Assembly: GCA_016125035.1 (NCBI GenBank)
Contig: WGMN01000004.1
Coordinates: forward strand, 1-64,000
Reading direction: 5' to 3'
Source of the DNA: Pseudomonadota bacterium
Lineage (GTDB): Bacteria; Pseudomonadota; Alphaproteobacteria; UBA2136; UBA6156
DNA length: 64,000 bases
Below, piece by piece: positions 55,702 through 64,000 of the stretch (position 1 is the first letter of the stretch; each line of letters starts with the position of its first letter). The translations under genes were made by a program, and so were the position numbers. Under the pieces are notes generated by a model. It was not told the DNA's origin. It did no database searches and saw only the letters and a list, made by a program, of their open reading frames with translations.

Positions 55702-57945
55702 GTGAATATGGATGTGGGTGGCGACGAGCTGAACGAGATCCTGGAAGAGTTCTTTACCGAGGCGGATGAGAATTTAGATACGCTGGAACAGGACCTTATC
55801 CAGCTTGAAGCGTTGGCTGACGGTGGTGAAACCGACCGCGAGACGGTGGACCGTATCTTCCGCATGTTGCACACGTTGAAGGGTGGGGCTGGGTTCTTAG
55901 GGCTTGAAAAGATTGCTAAACTTGCCCATGGCGGGGAGAACTTGCTGGACGAAGTGCGCAACGACCGGGTGAATGTGACCAAGCCGGTGATGGATGCGTT
56001 GCTGCAAACGACTGATTTGTTGAAGGAATTGTTGGGTTACCAGAAGCGGCGCGAGGACGATGCGGGGGTGGATACCGCGCCATTGCGTGCCGTTTTGGAA
56101 GCGTTGGCGAGTGGAAAAGGGGCGGCAATAAGCGGCGAAACGCTGCCGCAAGCGGCAAAAGAGGCACCTGTTGTGGCCCCGCAGGCGGCCGCGCCGCTGC
56201 AACAAGCGGCGGAAAGCGGCAAAGCGCTGCCGCAGACGCCCGGCGCGATCAGCCTGGACGATGTGTTGAACGACCCCGAGTTGGCCCCCGAACGCGACAA
56301 GGATGCTGCCGGAGCCGCGGCGGCAAAGCCCGCACTAAAAGAAGCCGCGCCGGCGGTGGTGGCTGCGGCCGGTGCCAATGCCGATTTGCTGGCCAGTGTG
56401 CTGAACGACCCGACCCTGGCGCCCGAGCGCGACAAAGAGGCTGGAGGCAGTGCCGCCCCGGCTGCCGCACCTGCGGTGCCCGCGGCACCGGCGGCGGCGC
56501 CCGCGGCGGTGCCCGCCGGGGCGATGGCGCGCGAGGTGCCCGAACAGCGCAAGAGCGATGACCGCAGGCAGGGCGGGGATGACCGTCGCCAAGGTGGGCG
56601 GCGCGGCGAGGATGGCGGCAATGAGACCATTCGTGTGGAAACCAGCCGCCTGGACAAGGTGATGAACCTGGTGGGCGAGCTGGTGTTGGCGCGCAATACC
56701 TTTATGCGCCAGCTGAACCTGCCCGAAGTGAAGCGGGTGGTTGAGACGCTTGATAACGCGCCGATGATCTACGGCACCATGGAGCAGTTCAGCCGCGTGA
56801 CGCAGGATTTGCAGATGAGCGTGCTCTCGACCCGCATGCAGCCGATCAAGAAGGTGTTCGACAAGATTCCGCGCCAGGTGCGTGAGCTGAAGACCCAGCT
56901 GAAGAAGGAAGTGAACCTGATTATTGAAGGTGAGATGACCGAGGTGGACAAGAGCCTGGTGGAGGAATTGGCCGACCCGATGGTGCACATGATACGCAAT
57001 GCGCTGGACCACGGCCTGGAAGGCCCGGAAGAGCGCAGCGCCGCCGGCAAGCACGTGGAAGGCACCCTGGTGGTGCGCGCTTTTTACGAGGGCAACAACG
57101 TGGTGATCCAGGTGCAGGAGGATGGCCGGGGGATTGACCCGGTGCGCATCCGCAAGGCTGCCGTGGGCAAGGGCATTGTGAGCGAAGCGGTGGCTGCGGC
57201 GATGAGCGACGATGAGGCGATCCGGCTGATTATGGCGCCGGGTTTTTCCACCGCCGAGAAGATCACCGATGTGTCGGGCCGCGGGGTGGGCATGGACGTG
57301 GTGAACACCAAGGTGATGAACCTGCAAGGCAGCATTGAGGTGAGCAGCGAGTTGGGCATGGGGACCTGCTTTAGCATTTACATGCCGCTGACCCTGGCGA
57401 TTGTGAACGCGCTGATCGTGGGGGCCAGCGACGAAGGCTTTGCCATACCCATTGGCGATATCTCGGAAGTGATCAAGTACCAGACGGCGAATATCCACCG
57501 TGTGAACGACCAGGATGTGATTGAACTGCGCGGCGAACCGTTGCCGTTGTTCTACCTTGGTAAGTTGACCAAGCACGGCATGGTGCGCGGCTACAACGCG
57601 CCTGCGCGTGGCAAGCCGCAGGCGCCGATTGAACCCACCGAAAGCCTGAGCCTGGATGATCTGGAAAAGGTGGTGGCGCTGAACCAGCAGGCGGTGGCGG
57701 CGCCCAAGAGTGCCAAGGGTGCAGACCGTGCCTTTATTGTGGTGGTGCGTGAAGCCGGCAGTGCCATGGGGCTGGTGGTGGACGCGCTGCTGGGCCAGGA
57801 GGAAGTGGTGATCAAGCCGGTGACCAATGCGTTTGAGTTCAACAAAGCGATCTCTGGCGCCACCATTACCGGCGACGGCAAGGTGCATATGATCTTGGAT
57901 GTGCCGTTTTTGATGAAGGACATGGCCGTGACGGCCAGCGCCTAG
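55702..57945 (+). CDS. cheA: Chemotaxis histidine kinase CheA
   Basis: Hpt MLHTLKGGAGFLGL; dimerisation VNLVGELVLARN-type; HATPase MIRNALDHGLEGPEER; CheW domain. Confidence 0.96.
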   Translation: MNMDVGGDELNEILEEFFTEADENLDTLEQDLIQLEALADGGETDRETVDRIFRMLHTLKGGAGFLGLEKIAKLAHGGENLLDEVRNDRVNVTKPVMDALLQTTDLLKELLGYQKRREDDAGVDTAPLRAVLEALASGKGAAISGETLPQAAKEAPVVAPQAAAPLQQAAESGKALPQTPGAISLDDVLNDPELAPERDKDAAGAAAAKPALKEAAPAVVAAAGANADLLASVLNDPTLAPERDKEAGGSAAPAAAPAVPAAPAAAPAAVPAGAMAREVPEQRKSDDRRQGGDDRRQGGRRGEDGGNETIRVETSRLDKVMNLVGELVLARNTFMRQLNLPEVKRVVETLDNAPMIYGTMEQFSRVTQDLQMSVLSTRMQPIKKVFDKIPRQVRELKTQLKKEVNLIIEGEMTEVDKSLVEELADPMVHMIRNALDHGLEGPEERSAAGKHVEGTLVVRAFYEGNNVVIQVQEDGRGIDPVRIRKAAVGKGIVSEAVAAAMSDDEAIRLIMAPGFSTAEKITDVSGRGVGMDVVNTKVMNLQGSIEVSSELGMGTCFSIYMPLTLAIVNALIVGASDEGFAIPIGDISEVIKYQTANIHRVNDQDVIELRGEPLPLFYLGKLTKHGMVRGYNAPARGKPQAPIEPTESLSLDDLEKVVALNQQAVAAPKSAKGADRAFIVVVREAGSAMGLVVDALLGQEEVVIKPVTNAFEFNKAISGATITGDGKVHMILDVPFLMKDMAVTASA
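56122..56149. repeat. REP-like short hairpin inside cheA, copy 1
   Basis: GCGGCAATAAGCGGCGAAACGCTGCCGC. Confidence 0.65.
56206..56233. repeat. REP-like short hairpin inside cheA, copy 2
   Basis: GCGGCGGAAAGCGGCAAAGCGCTGCCGC. Confidence 0.65.
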
Positions 57946-57964
57946 AACGCACAAGGGGGGCACC

Positions 57965-58624
57965 ATGGCGGGGTTGATGCAGGTACGGTTGGGGCGCGCG
58001 CCGCATGGCGGCGATGGCTCGCCGATATTGATGCTCTCGCTTAACTTTTTGCTGCTGGCGTTCTTCATCCTTTTAAACAGCCTGGCCACGCGCGAGAGCG
58101 AGCATGCCCGCGACGTGCTGGCGCAGGTGCGTGAAGGTTATGACATTAAAGGCCCCGCCACCGACCTGCAGCATGCCACCGCGCCGTGGGTGCCCAAGGA
58201 CCGTTGGCAGGACAGCGTGGGCGCGCGGGTGCAGGGGCTGGTGGTTAACCGGCTGCATTTGCAGACCGTGCCGCTGGAGGTGGATGCCCAGCGGCTGGTG
58301 ATGACCCTGCCCAGCGCCGCGTTGTTTGCAGGCGGCAAGTTGGTGCAGCCCGAGTTGGTGCGCAACCTGAAGGCGGCGGCGGGCAATGACGCCAAAGTGA
58401 GTTGGGAGATACAAGGCAGCCTGAATGATGGAAGCCTGGCCGCCAACGCCGCCGCCCTGGCCGCCGAAGTGGGGCTGGTGGGTATGCGCGATGGCGCGGA
58501 CGGCGTGCGCATAACCTTTGTGCCGGGGGCCGAGACCGCGCCCGGAGCGGGGACAAGTTTGCAAAACCTGGGCCTGCAAGGCGGCGCCACGGAGATAAGG
58601 GGCGAAGCAGATGGGCAGCCCTGA
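57965..58624 (+). CDS. MotB-like protein 1 (Asn in TM)
   Basis: Single N-terminal TM SPILMLSLNFLLLAFFILLNSLATRE; weak OmpA-like periplasmic region. Confidence 0.65.
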   Translation: MAGLMQVRLGRAPHGGDGSPILMLSLNFLLLAFFILLNSLATRESEHARDVLAQVREGYDIKGPATDLQHATAPWVPKDRWQDSVGARVQGLVVNRLHLQTVPLEVDAQRLVMTLPSAALFAGGKLVQPELVRNLKAAAGNDAKVSWEIQGSLNDGSLAANAAALAAEVGLVGMRDGADGVRITFVPGAETAPGAGTSLQNLGLQGGATEIRGEADGQP

Positions 58625-59258
58625 AGCCGCGCCGCCCGCCACCGCGCTGTGGCAGGAGCTTGATGCCCCCAAGGCCGCGCCGCGCCGTGCGGCGTGGTTG
58701 TTTAGCTTTGTGGATCTGACCGGGATCCTGGTGGGCTTTTTTGTGCTGGTTTATTCCACCCAGGTGATTGATTTAGGCGCGTGGCACCGCCTCTCGGGCG
58801 GGTTCCGCGCCGCGTTTAACCCGGAGACGGCGGTTATCCCCGTTATACCTGCCGGCCAGGCCAACGGTGTGGCGGTGGTGGCGGTGCAGCGTGATGTGCT
58901 GCCCTACCTGGACAGCCTGTTGCGCAACCGGCTGAAAGGCGACCAGGTGTGGGACGCGTTGGCCGGGCGCGAGGACAAGGCGGCGGATGAGATGCTCTAC
59001 ACCGTGCCGGCCGCGTTGTGGACTTTGGACCGCGCCGCGCAGCAGGCCGCCTGGCAGCGTTTGGGTGCGGTGACCCGTGCGTGGAAAAACGACGTGGCCG
59101 TGCGCGTGAGTGTGGGCGAGCCCGCGCGCCTGCGCGACGGCGCCCGCGTGGCTGCAATTGCGGCAGCGGATTTGGCCGGAGTGGGCAATAAGGCGGTGCT
59201 GGGGGAGGTGGTTGGTGCTAAGATGGACGCCATTGAATTGGTGATTAAGGGGAACTAG
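58611..59258 (+). CDS. MotB-like protein 2 (Asp in TM)
   Basis: SFVDLTGILVGFFVLVYSTQ resembles MotB TM with Asp; no clear peptidoglycan-binding motif. Confidence 0.65.
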   Translation: MGSPEAAPPATALWQELDAPKAAPRRAAWLFSFVDLTGILVGFFVLVYSTQVIDLGAWHRLSGGFRAAFNPETAVIPVIPAGQANGVAVVAVQRDVLPYLDSLLRNRLKGDQVWDALAGREDKAADEMLYTVPAALWTLDRAAQQAAWQRLGAVTRAWKNDVAVRVSVGEPARLRDGARVAAIAAADLAGVGNKAVLGEVVGAKMDAIELVIKGN

Positions 59259-61979
59259 TTGAAACGCCTGCTGGGATTGTGCGCGCTGGGTTTGGCCATG
59301 GCGGCCAATGCCCTTGCGCACGTGAGCGTGGACACCGCCGCAGGTAAAGTGGTGGTGAAGGTGGATGCGCCCCGCCTGGTGGCCTGGCAGCCCGACCACG
59401 ACCACATGGTGATTTTGGCAGACGGTACCGGGGATGTTGAGATTGAAGGGCTGCCCACCACCTGGCAGGGGGATTATGTTTATCAGAACGGCATGCACGG
59501 GATTTCCCTTAAAGGGCAGATGGGCGGCTGGAGCGTGCTGCAGCAGGGCAACCAGTGGCTGGTGCGCGAGGGAGAACCGGCGCAAAAGAAAGTAGGCGCG
59601 CTGTTGCTGAAAGATGGTTGGCGCGTGGATGGCAAGGCGGTGGCGCGTCGGCAGATTGATCTGGACGGCAAGAGCTGGGTGGTGGCCACTGTGCCCAGCC
59701 CGGAATATGTGGACGGCAGCGTGGTGGGCGCGGTGAAGGCCGGCACCTTGCCCGGCGGGGGAAGCGAGGTATCTGCCAAGGTTGAGGGGGGAACCACGGG
59801 GGGAGAGAGTGATGTTTCCAAGATAACCGTGGTGAAGAAGCCCGCCGCCGAAGGCATGGCCCCGGTGAGTGTGGGGCAGATGCTGGCGAAGTTGGAGCCG
59901 GCATCCGGTGATGTGCAAAAAGTTGCACCTAAGTTGGAGGCTCCGGCAGGTGTGGTGAGTGCCGCCGTGGTGCAAGGCGATGAAGGTAAAGTGGCTACTC
60001 ACGGTGCGGAAGCGATTGCCGCCACCCCCACCCCCAAGGCCGAAGGTGAAGCGGTGATGCAGGCTTATCCGGTGGGGGAAGTGGACGGCATTTATGTGCC
60101 CGGCACGTTGGTGAGCGTGACCGTGCCGGCGGATATTCTGCGCGGCGGAGAAACCCATGGCGCCCGCGCGCAGGTGCCGCCGGTGAGCGAAGAAGAGGTG
60201 GATGGCGCGGTGGTGGAGCAGTTGTTCCCCGCGCGGGAAGGTGATTACACCACCGCGTTGAGCGAGCGCATGCATGCGGTGGCGGAGGCTTCCACCACCG
60301 GGATGGCGCGCGATGCCAAGCGCGACCTGGTGGCTTTTTACCTGGCGTGGCAGCGCCCGCAGGAAGCCATTGGGGTGATGCAAACCATGGACAAGCGCGA
60401 GGATGGTTTGCCCGCCGATGGCGTGGCGCGCCTTTATTGGGGATTGGCGCAGTTGGCTATGCATCAGGAGGGGACCGCGCACGCCTTTGACCAGGGAGGA
60501 GCGTTGGCGCCGCACGCCCAGTTATGGAGGGCGGTGGCCGCCGCCGAGCGGGAAGATTATGGTGTGGCGTTGAAGGAGTGGCCCCGTCAGCGGGGCATTT
60601 TGCCGCAGTACCCGGATTATTTGCGGGCGTTTGCCCAGCAGGCGCAGGCGACCTCGCTGGTGATGGTGGGCGACAAGAAGGTGGCGGGCAAGGTGGTGGA
60701 CACGCTGGTGAGCCAGTATCCGGTGGGGCAGGCGCCCGCGGCGCTGGTGCGGTTGCAGGGGTTGGTGCGCATGGGCACGCCGGATGAGCGTGAAGGGTTG
60801 AATGACCTGGCCAGTGCGGCGGAGGCCACCAAAGTGGACCCGGTGACCGCCTACCGTGCCAAGTTTGAGTTTGTGCGCATGTTGGCGCAGCGGCATGAGA
60901 TCTCTGACGCGCAGGAGAAGAACTACCTGGAGCAGTTGTGGTTGGATTGGCGCGGCGACGGCCTGGAGCGTGATGTGCTGGGTGTGCTGGCCGATTTGTA
61001 CGAGAAGGCCGGTGAACCGCGCGAGGCGCTGGAGCGCTGGCAGACGCTGGTGCGCGCCTACCCGAACATACCCGACCTGAATGCGGTGACCGACCGCATG
61101 ACCCAGGCATTTGTGGATGTTTTTGACCCCGAGAACCCGCGCAGCTATGACACGTTGACGTACCTGGGGCTTTATTATGATTTCCGTGAACTGGTGCCCA
61201 ACGATGTGCGCGGTGACAGCGTGCAGGAAGCTGTGGCGAAGATGTTGGCCGACAACACGTTGTGGGCGCGCGCCGCCCCCATTTTGGAGCAGCAGCTGGC
61301 CTACCGCCCGCTGGACCGGGCGGCGCAGGGGCGCTTGGCGTTGTTGCTGGCCGAGGTTTACCGCCGCGAGGGCCGTGCCGGCGATGCGCTGAAGTTGCTG
61401 GATAAATGGGAGAAGGTGGCCAGCGGAACCGACCAGCAGCGGGCATGGAAATTGGCACAGGCCGAAGCGTTGATGGATTTGGGCCACTACGACAGTGCCA
61501 AGCGCGCGCTGCAAGGCGTGGAAGGCAGCCAGGCGTTGCAGCTGCGCGTGGATGCCGATTGGCAGCTGAAGAACTGGAGCGGCGCGGCGGACGGGTTGAA
61601 ACAGGCGCTGGACGGGGTGACGGATGAGATGTTGGCCAAGGACAGTGAGGCGCAGCTGGACCTGTTCCGCCTGGCTTATGCCTATGGCCAGATGAAGGAT
61701 GGCGATGCGCTGGAGAAATTGCAGGCGCGTTATGAGAAAGCGTTGGCAGGTTTGCCCAAATTGGCAGACGGCGTAAACGCGGTGGCCGCCGGGACAGGTA
61801 TTGCCAGCACCGAAGGTGGGGGCGTGATGGCGCCGCTGACCGGCGCACTGGCGGACATTAACAGCCTGACCGACCAGGTGAACGCGTTGCGTGCCCAGCG
61901 CAAGAAGGTGCTGGAAGAGCGCGAGGATTATGACAACAAGATGAAGTATATGGAGCTGTTGCCGCCGCCGGTGATTTAG
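59259..61979 (+). CDS. Large exported TPR protein
   Basis: 906 aa, signal peptide MKRLLGLCALGLAMAANALA, C-terminal TPR-like helices. Confidence 0.85.
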   Translation: MKRLLGLCALGLAMAANALAHVSVDTAAGKVVVKVDAPRLVAWQPDHDHMVILADGTGDVEIEGLPTTWQGDYVYQNGMHGISLKGQMGGWSVLQQGNQWLVREGEPAQKKVGALLLKDGWRVDGKAVARRQIDLDGKSWVVATVPSPEYVDGSVVGAVKAGTLPGGGSEVSAKVEGGTTGGESDVSKITVVKKPAAEGMAPVSVGQMLAKLEPASGDVQKVAPKLEAPAGVVSAAVVQGDEGKVATHGAEAIAATPTPKAEGEAVMQAYPVGEVDGIYVPGTLVSVTVPADILRGGETHGARAQVPPVSEEEVDGAVVEQLFPAREGDYTTALSERMHAVAEASTTGMARDAKRDLVAFYLAWQRPQEAIGVMQTMDKREDGLPADGVARLYWGLAQLAMHQEGTAHAFDQGGALAPHAQLWRAVAAAEREDYGVALKEWPRQRGILPQYPDYLRAFAQQAQATSLVMVGDKKVAGKVVDTLVSQYPVGQAPAALVRLQGLVRMGTPDEREGLNDLASAAEATKVDPVTAYRAKFEFVRMLAQRHEISDAQEKNYLEQLWLDWRGDGLERDVLGVLADLYEKAGEPREALERWQTLVRAYPNIPDLNAVTDRMTQAFVDVFDPENPRSYDTLTYLGLYYDFRELVPNDVRGDSVQEAVAKMLADNTLWARAAPILEQQLAYRPLDRAAQGRLALLLAEVYRREGRAGDALKLLDKWEKVASGTDQQRAWKLAQAEALMDLGHYDSAKRALQGVEGSQALQLRVDADWQLKNWSGAADGLKQALDGVTDEMLAKDSEAQLDLFRLAYAYGQMKDGDALEKLQARYEKALAGLPKLADGVNAVAAGTGIASTEGGGVMAPLTGALADINSLTDQVNALRAQRKKVLEEREDYDNKMKYMELLPPPVI

Positions 61980-62012
61980 GGGCTAGGGGCTGGGGACTAG
62001 GGACTAGGAAGA
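61978..62012. repeat. 7-bp tandem repeat array (AGGGRCT)n
   Basis: AGGGGCT AGGGGCT GGGGACT AGGGACT AGGAAGA. Confidence 0.85.
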
Positions 62013-62024
62013 AAGGGGAGGAAA

Positions 62025-62381
62025 GTGAAGTATAATCAGCTTGAGGTTTATAAGAAGGCGTTTACTCTGGCTTTAGAGATCCATACCCTGGCGGAGGTTT
62101 GGCCGCAGAAGGAACAAATGAGGGGGCTTGCCGATCAGATACGGCGGGCAAGTAAGGGGATTTGCGCCAATATTGCGGAAGGACTGGGAAGAACGGGAGA
62201 TGCGGAGCAAAAACGCTTTTTGAATATGGCGGCTGGTTCTGCGTCTGAAGTTGAGGTGTGGTTGGAGTTTGCGGTGGCGTTAAAATACATCTCTCCTGAA
62301 GACGGAAAAAGAATGGCGGAAGCTTACTGAGAAATTGGGCGCATGTTGGGAGGTTTGATGAAACGGCGCGCCCAGGTATAG
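62025..62381 (+). pseudogene. Four-helix bundle protein (23S rRNA IVP family) with in-frame TGA at 62328-62330
   Basis: QLEVYKKAFTLALEIHTLAEVWPQKEQMRGLADQIRRASKGICANIAEGLGR...; after TGA the frame continues EIGRMLGGLMKRRAQV-TAG, as expected for the family C-terminus. Confidence 0.75.
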
Positions 62382-62391
62382 GGCTTAGTTC

Positions 62392-62928
62392 TTACCCCCA
62401 TTCCTCTTCTCTTATTGTGAAGCGCAGGAGCGCTTCTTTGTTTTTGGTGATGCCGATGCGCGGGGTTGTTTGGATGGAAGCCGGTGGTGGTGCGGGGTGG
62501 GCGAAGAGGCGTAAGGGCGAGGTTTCATCTGTGATGTTGAGCCCGTAGTGCTCTTTGGTGATTTGCAGCGTGCGGCAGAGTTTGCCGGGGCCGTGGAGGG
62601 CCGGAGTATGTGGTGGGAAGCCTTGGCGGGGCAGGATGCCGCGCAGCAGCACTGAGCCATGGGCGGTGACGATATCCATGCCGACGTAGGCGCGCATGGG
62701 GTGAATATAAAGTGTGCCCGGGCCCATGCGCAGCGCGCAGGTGGCGGGGGTGGGGCCGCGGGCGCTGTGCGCGGCGGGGTCATTCTGCGCGTGGTAGGCT
62801 TCGGCTTCCACGATCAGGCCGGAGAGGGTGGTGCTGTTTGGCAGGGTGTGGGTGAGTTCTTGCCCGAGCAGGGCGGGGGCGACGACTTCGGGTGGGCGGT
62901 TGAAGAAGGAGAGGGGGAGGAAGGGCAT
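62392..62928 (-). CDS. DNA-3-methyladenine glycosylase (MPG/AAG family)
   Basis: LLGQELTH...GLIVEAEAYHAQNDPAAHSARGPTPAT..MGPGTLYIHPMRAYVGMDIV. Confidence 0.92.
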   Translation of the reverse strand: MPFLPLSFFNRPPEVVAPALLGQELTHTLPNSTTLSGLIVEAEAYHAQNDPAAHSARGPTPATCALRMGPGTLYIHPMRAYVGMDIVTAHGSVLLRGILPRQGFPPHTPALHGPGKLCRTLQITKEHYGLNITDETSPLRLFAHPAPPPASIQTTPRIGITKNKEALLRFTIREEEWG

Positions 62929-62967
62929 GGGTTTAGGATCCTCTTAAGCTATGCCTTATAAGGTGAG

Positions 62968-63045
62968 GGCTTGTCCCGGACAGGGGATGGGTGCCCCGGA
63001 AAACGTGAAGGACGTTTTCCGACCCATCCACCTTCCGGGATGACA
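62968..63045. repeat. 78-bp dispersed hairpin repeat, copy 2
   Basis: ggcttgtcccggacaggggatgggtgccccggaaaacgtgaaggacgttttccgacccatccaccttccgggatgaca. Confidence 0.9.
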
Positions 63046-63106
63046 GCCGCGCCGGCGTGGGTTTGGGTGAGCCATTTAAAGGTAGGCGTAATAGATAAAG
63101 GCCATT

Positions 63107-63889
63107 TCACAAAGGGGGTTGGAAGGAGGCGATGAGGGTGCCGGTGAGCAGGTACCAGCCGTTGACCAGCACGAAGAAGATGACCTTGAAGGGCAGCGCC
63201 ACGGTGACAGGGGGGAGCATCATCATCCCCATGCTCATGAGGATGCTGGCCACCGCGAGGTCTATCACCAGGAAGGGTAGGAAGATGAGGAAGCCGATCT
63301 CGAACGCGCGGCGGAGTTCGGAGATCATGAAGGCGGGGATGAGGGCTTGCAGCGGCACGTTGATTTGCTCCGGCTTGATTTTGGGCCCCGGCAGCACCAC
63401 GGCTTTGCGCTCGGCCGGTTGCAGCAGCGAGATGAAGAGGTCGAGGTCTTGCGGGCGGACGTTGGCGAGCATGAAGCGCGAGAAGGGGCGGGTGGTGCGG
63501 TCCCAAGCTTGTTGCTCGGTGATTTGCTGGTTGAGGTAGGGGGCCACGCCCTGTTGGTAGGACTGCGTGAAGGTGGGAGCCATGATGAAGCTGGTGAGAA
63601 ACAGCGCCAGGCCCACCATCACCGCGTTGGGGGGAGAGGATTGCAGCCCCAGCGCGCTGCGCAAAAACGAGAAGACGATGATGATGCGTGTGAAGCTGGT
63701 GACCATGAGCAGCAGGCTGGGTGCCACCGACAGCACCGTGACCAGGGTGATGAGTTGGAACAGGCGTTGCGAGCTGAGGAGGTCGGACCCGATGTTGAGG
63801 TTGAGCGGCCCGGCGCTTTGCGCCATGGCCAGTGCCGGCAGCAGGGTGAGGAGGGCAAGGGCGGGAAGGAGGCGGGAGAGTTTGGTCAT
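63107..63889 (-). CDS. fliP: Flagellar biosynthesis protein FliP
   Basis: LITLVTVLSVAPSLLLMVTSFTRIIIVFSFLRSALGLQSSPPNAVMVGLALFLT. Confidence 0.97.
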   Translation of the reverse strand: MTKLSRLLPALALLTLLPALAMAQSAGPLNLNIGSDLLSSQRLFQLITLVTVLSVAPSLLLMVTSFTRIIIVFSFLRSALGLQSSPPNAVMVGLALFLTSFIMAPTFTQSYQQGVAPYLNQQITEQQAWDRTTRPFSRFMLANVRPQDLDLFISLLQPAERKAVVLPGPKIKPEQINVPLQALIPAFMISELRRAFEIGFLIFLPFLVIDLAVASILMSMGMMMLPPVTVALPFKVIFFVLVNGWYLLTGTLIASFQPPL

Positions 63890-64000
63890 GCCGAGTTCTT
63901 TTTGGTTTTTGGCTTGTTGCCGCTGCCGGGCAGGGTGGCCAGCAGTGTAGCGTTTTGTGCGGTGGTGGCAATGAGGTGTTGGCTGCCTTTGACCTGCACA
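63886..64000 (-). CDS. C-terminal part of FliO-like protein (runs off window)
   Basis: Minus-strand open frame ...VQVKGSQHLIATTAQNATLLATLPGSGNKPKTKKNSA-TGA overlapping fliP ATG (ATGA). Confidence 0.6.
   Translation of the reverse strand, partial: VQVKGSQHLIATTAQNATLLATLPGSGNKPKTKKNSA

Noticed and set aside
56335-58089. 584-aa minus-strand ORF antisense to cheA
   Set aside because: No domain recognisable; cheA is certain on the other strand

Overview
GC-rich (about 60% or more by eye), densely coding window from what looks like an alphaproteobacterium. Lineage is inferred from gene content only: FlbD-type regulator, DUF6468/MotE/MotB flagellar block, mutY-DciA-dsbA, atpI-B-E-F. Most of the window is a flagellar/chemotaxis supercluster: flhA, an flbD/fleQ-like sigma54 regulator, motA, fliN, fliH, fliG, fliF, two different flagellins, fliI/fliJ, cheR, fliK, flhG, flhF, fliD, fliS, fliL, fliM, motE, cheY, cheZ, cheB, cheA, two motB-like genes, fliP and a partial fliO. 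Housekeeping genes interleaved with it are nrdA/nrdB, trmD, rplS, slt, rnhB, a GT4 glycosyltransferase, an epimerase, mutY, a DciA-like gene, dsbA, atpIBEF, rpmE and a 3-methyladenine glycosylase. The most interesting signals are: (i) a 78-bp dispersed hairpin element in two copies whose differences are mostly compensatory, with a third related fold; (ii) many short arrays of degenerate 7-bp tandem repeats at gene borders, one of them inside mutY; (iii) a phosphoribosyltransferase/beta-propeller fusion next to flhG/flhF, beside a tandem pair of uncharacterised paralogous small proteins; (iv) two consecutive MotB-like proteins, one with Asn where the proton-carrying Asp is expected; (v) several frame disruptions (cheW 16-bp duplication, patatin at a G7 tract, four-helix-bundle nonsense codon); (vi) a perfect NrdR-box palindrome upstream of nrdA; (vii) long inverted-repeat elements flanking flhA; (viii) small REP-like hairpins inside cheA and fliK. 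No tRNA, rRNA, CRISPR array or transposase was recognised.
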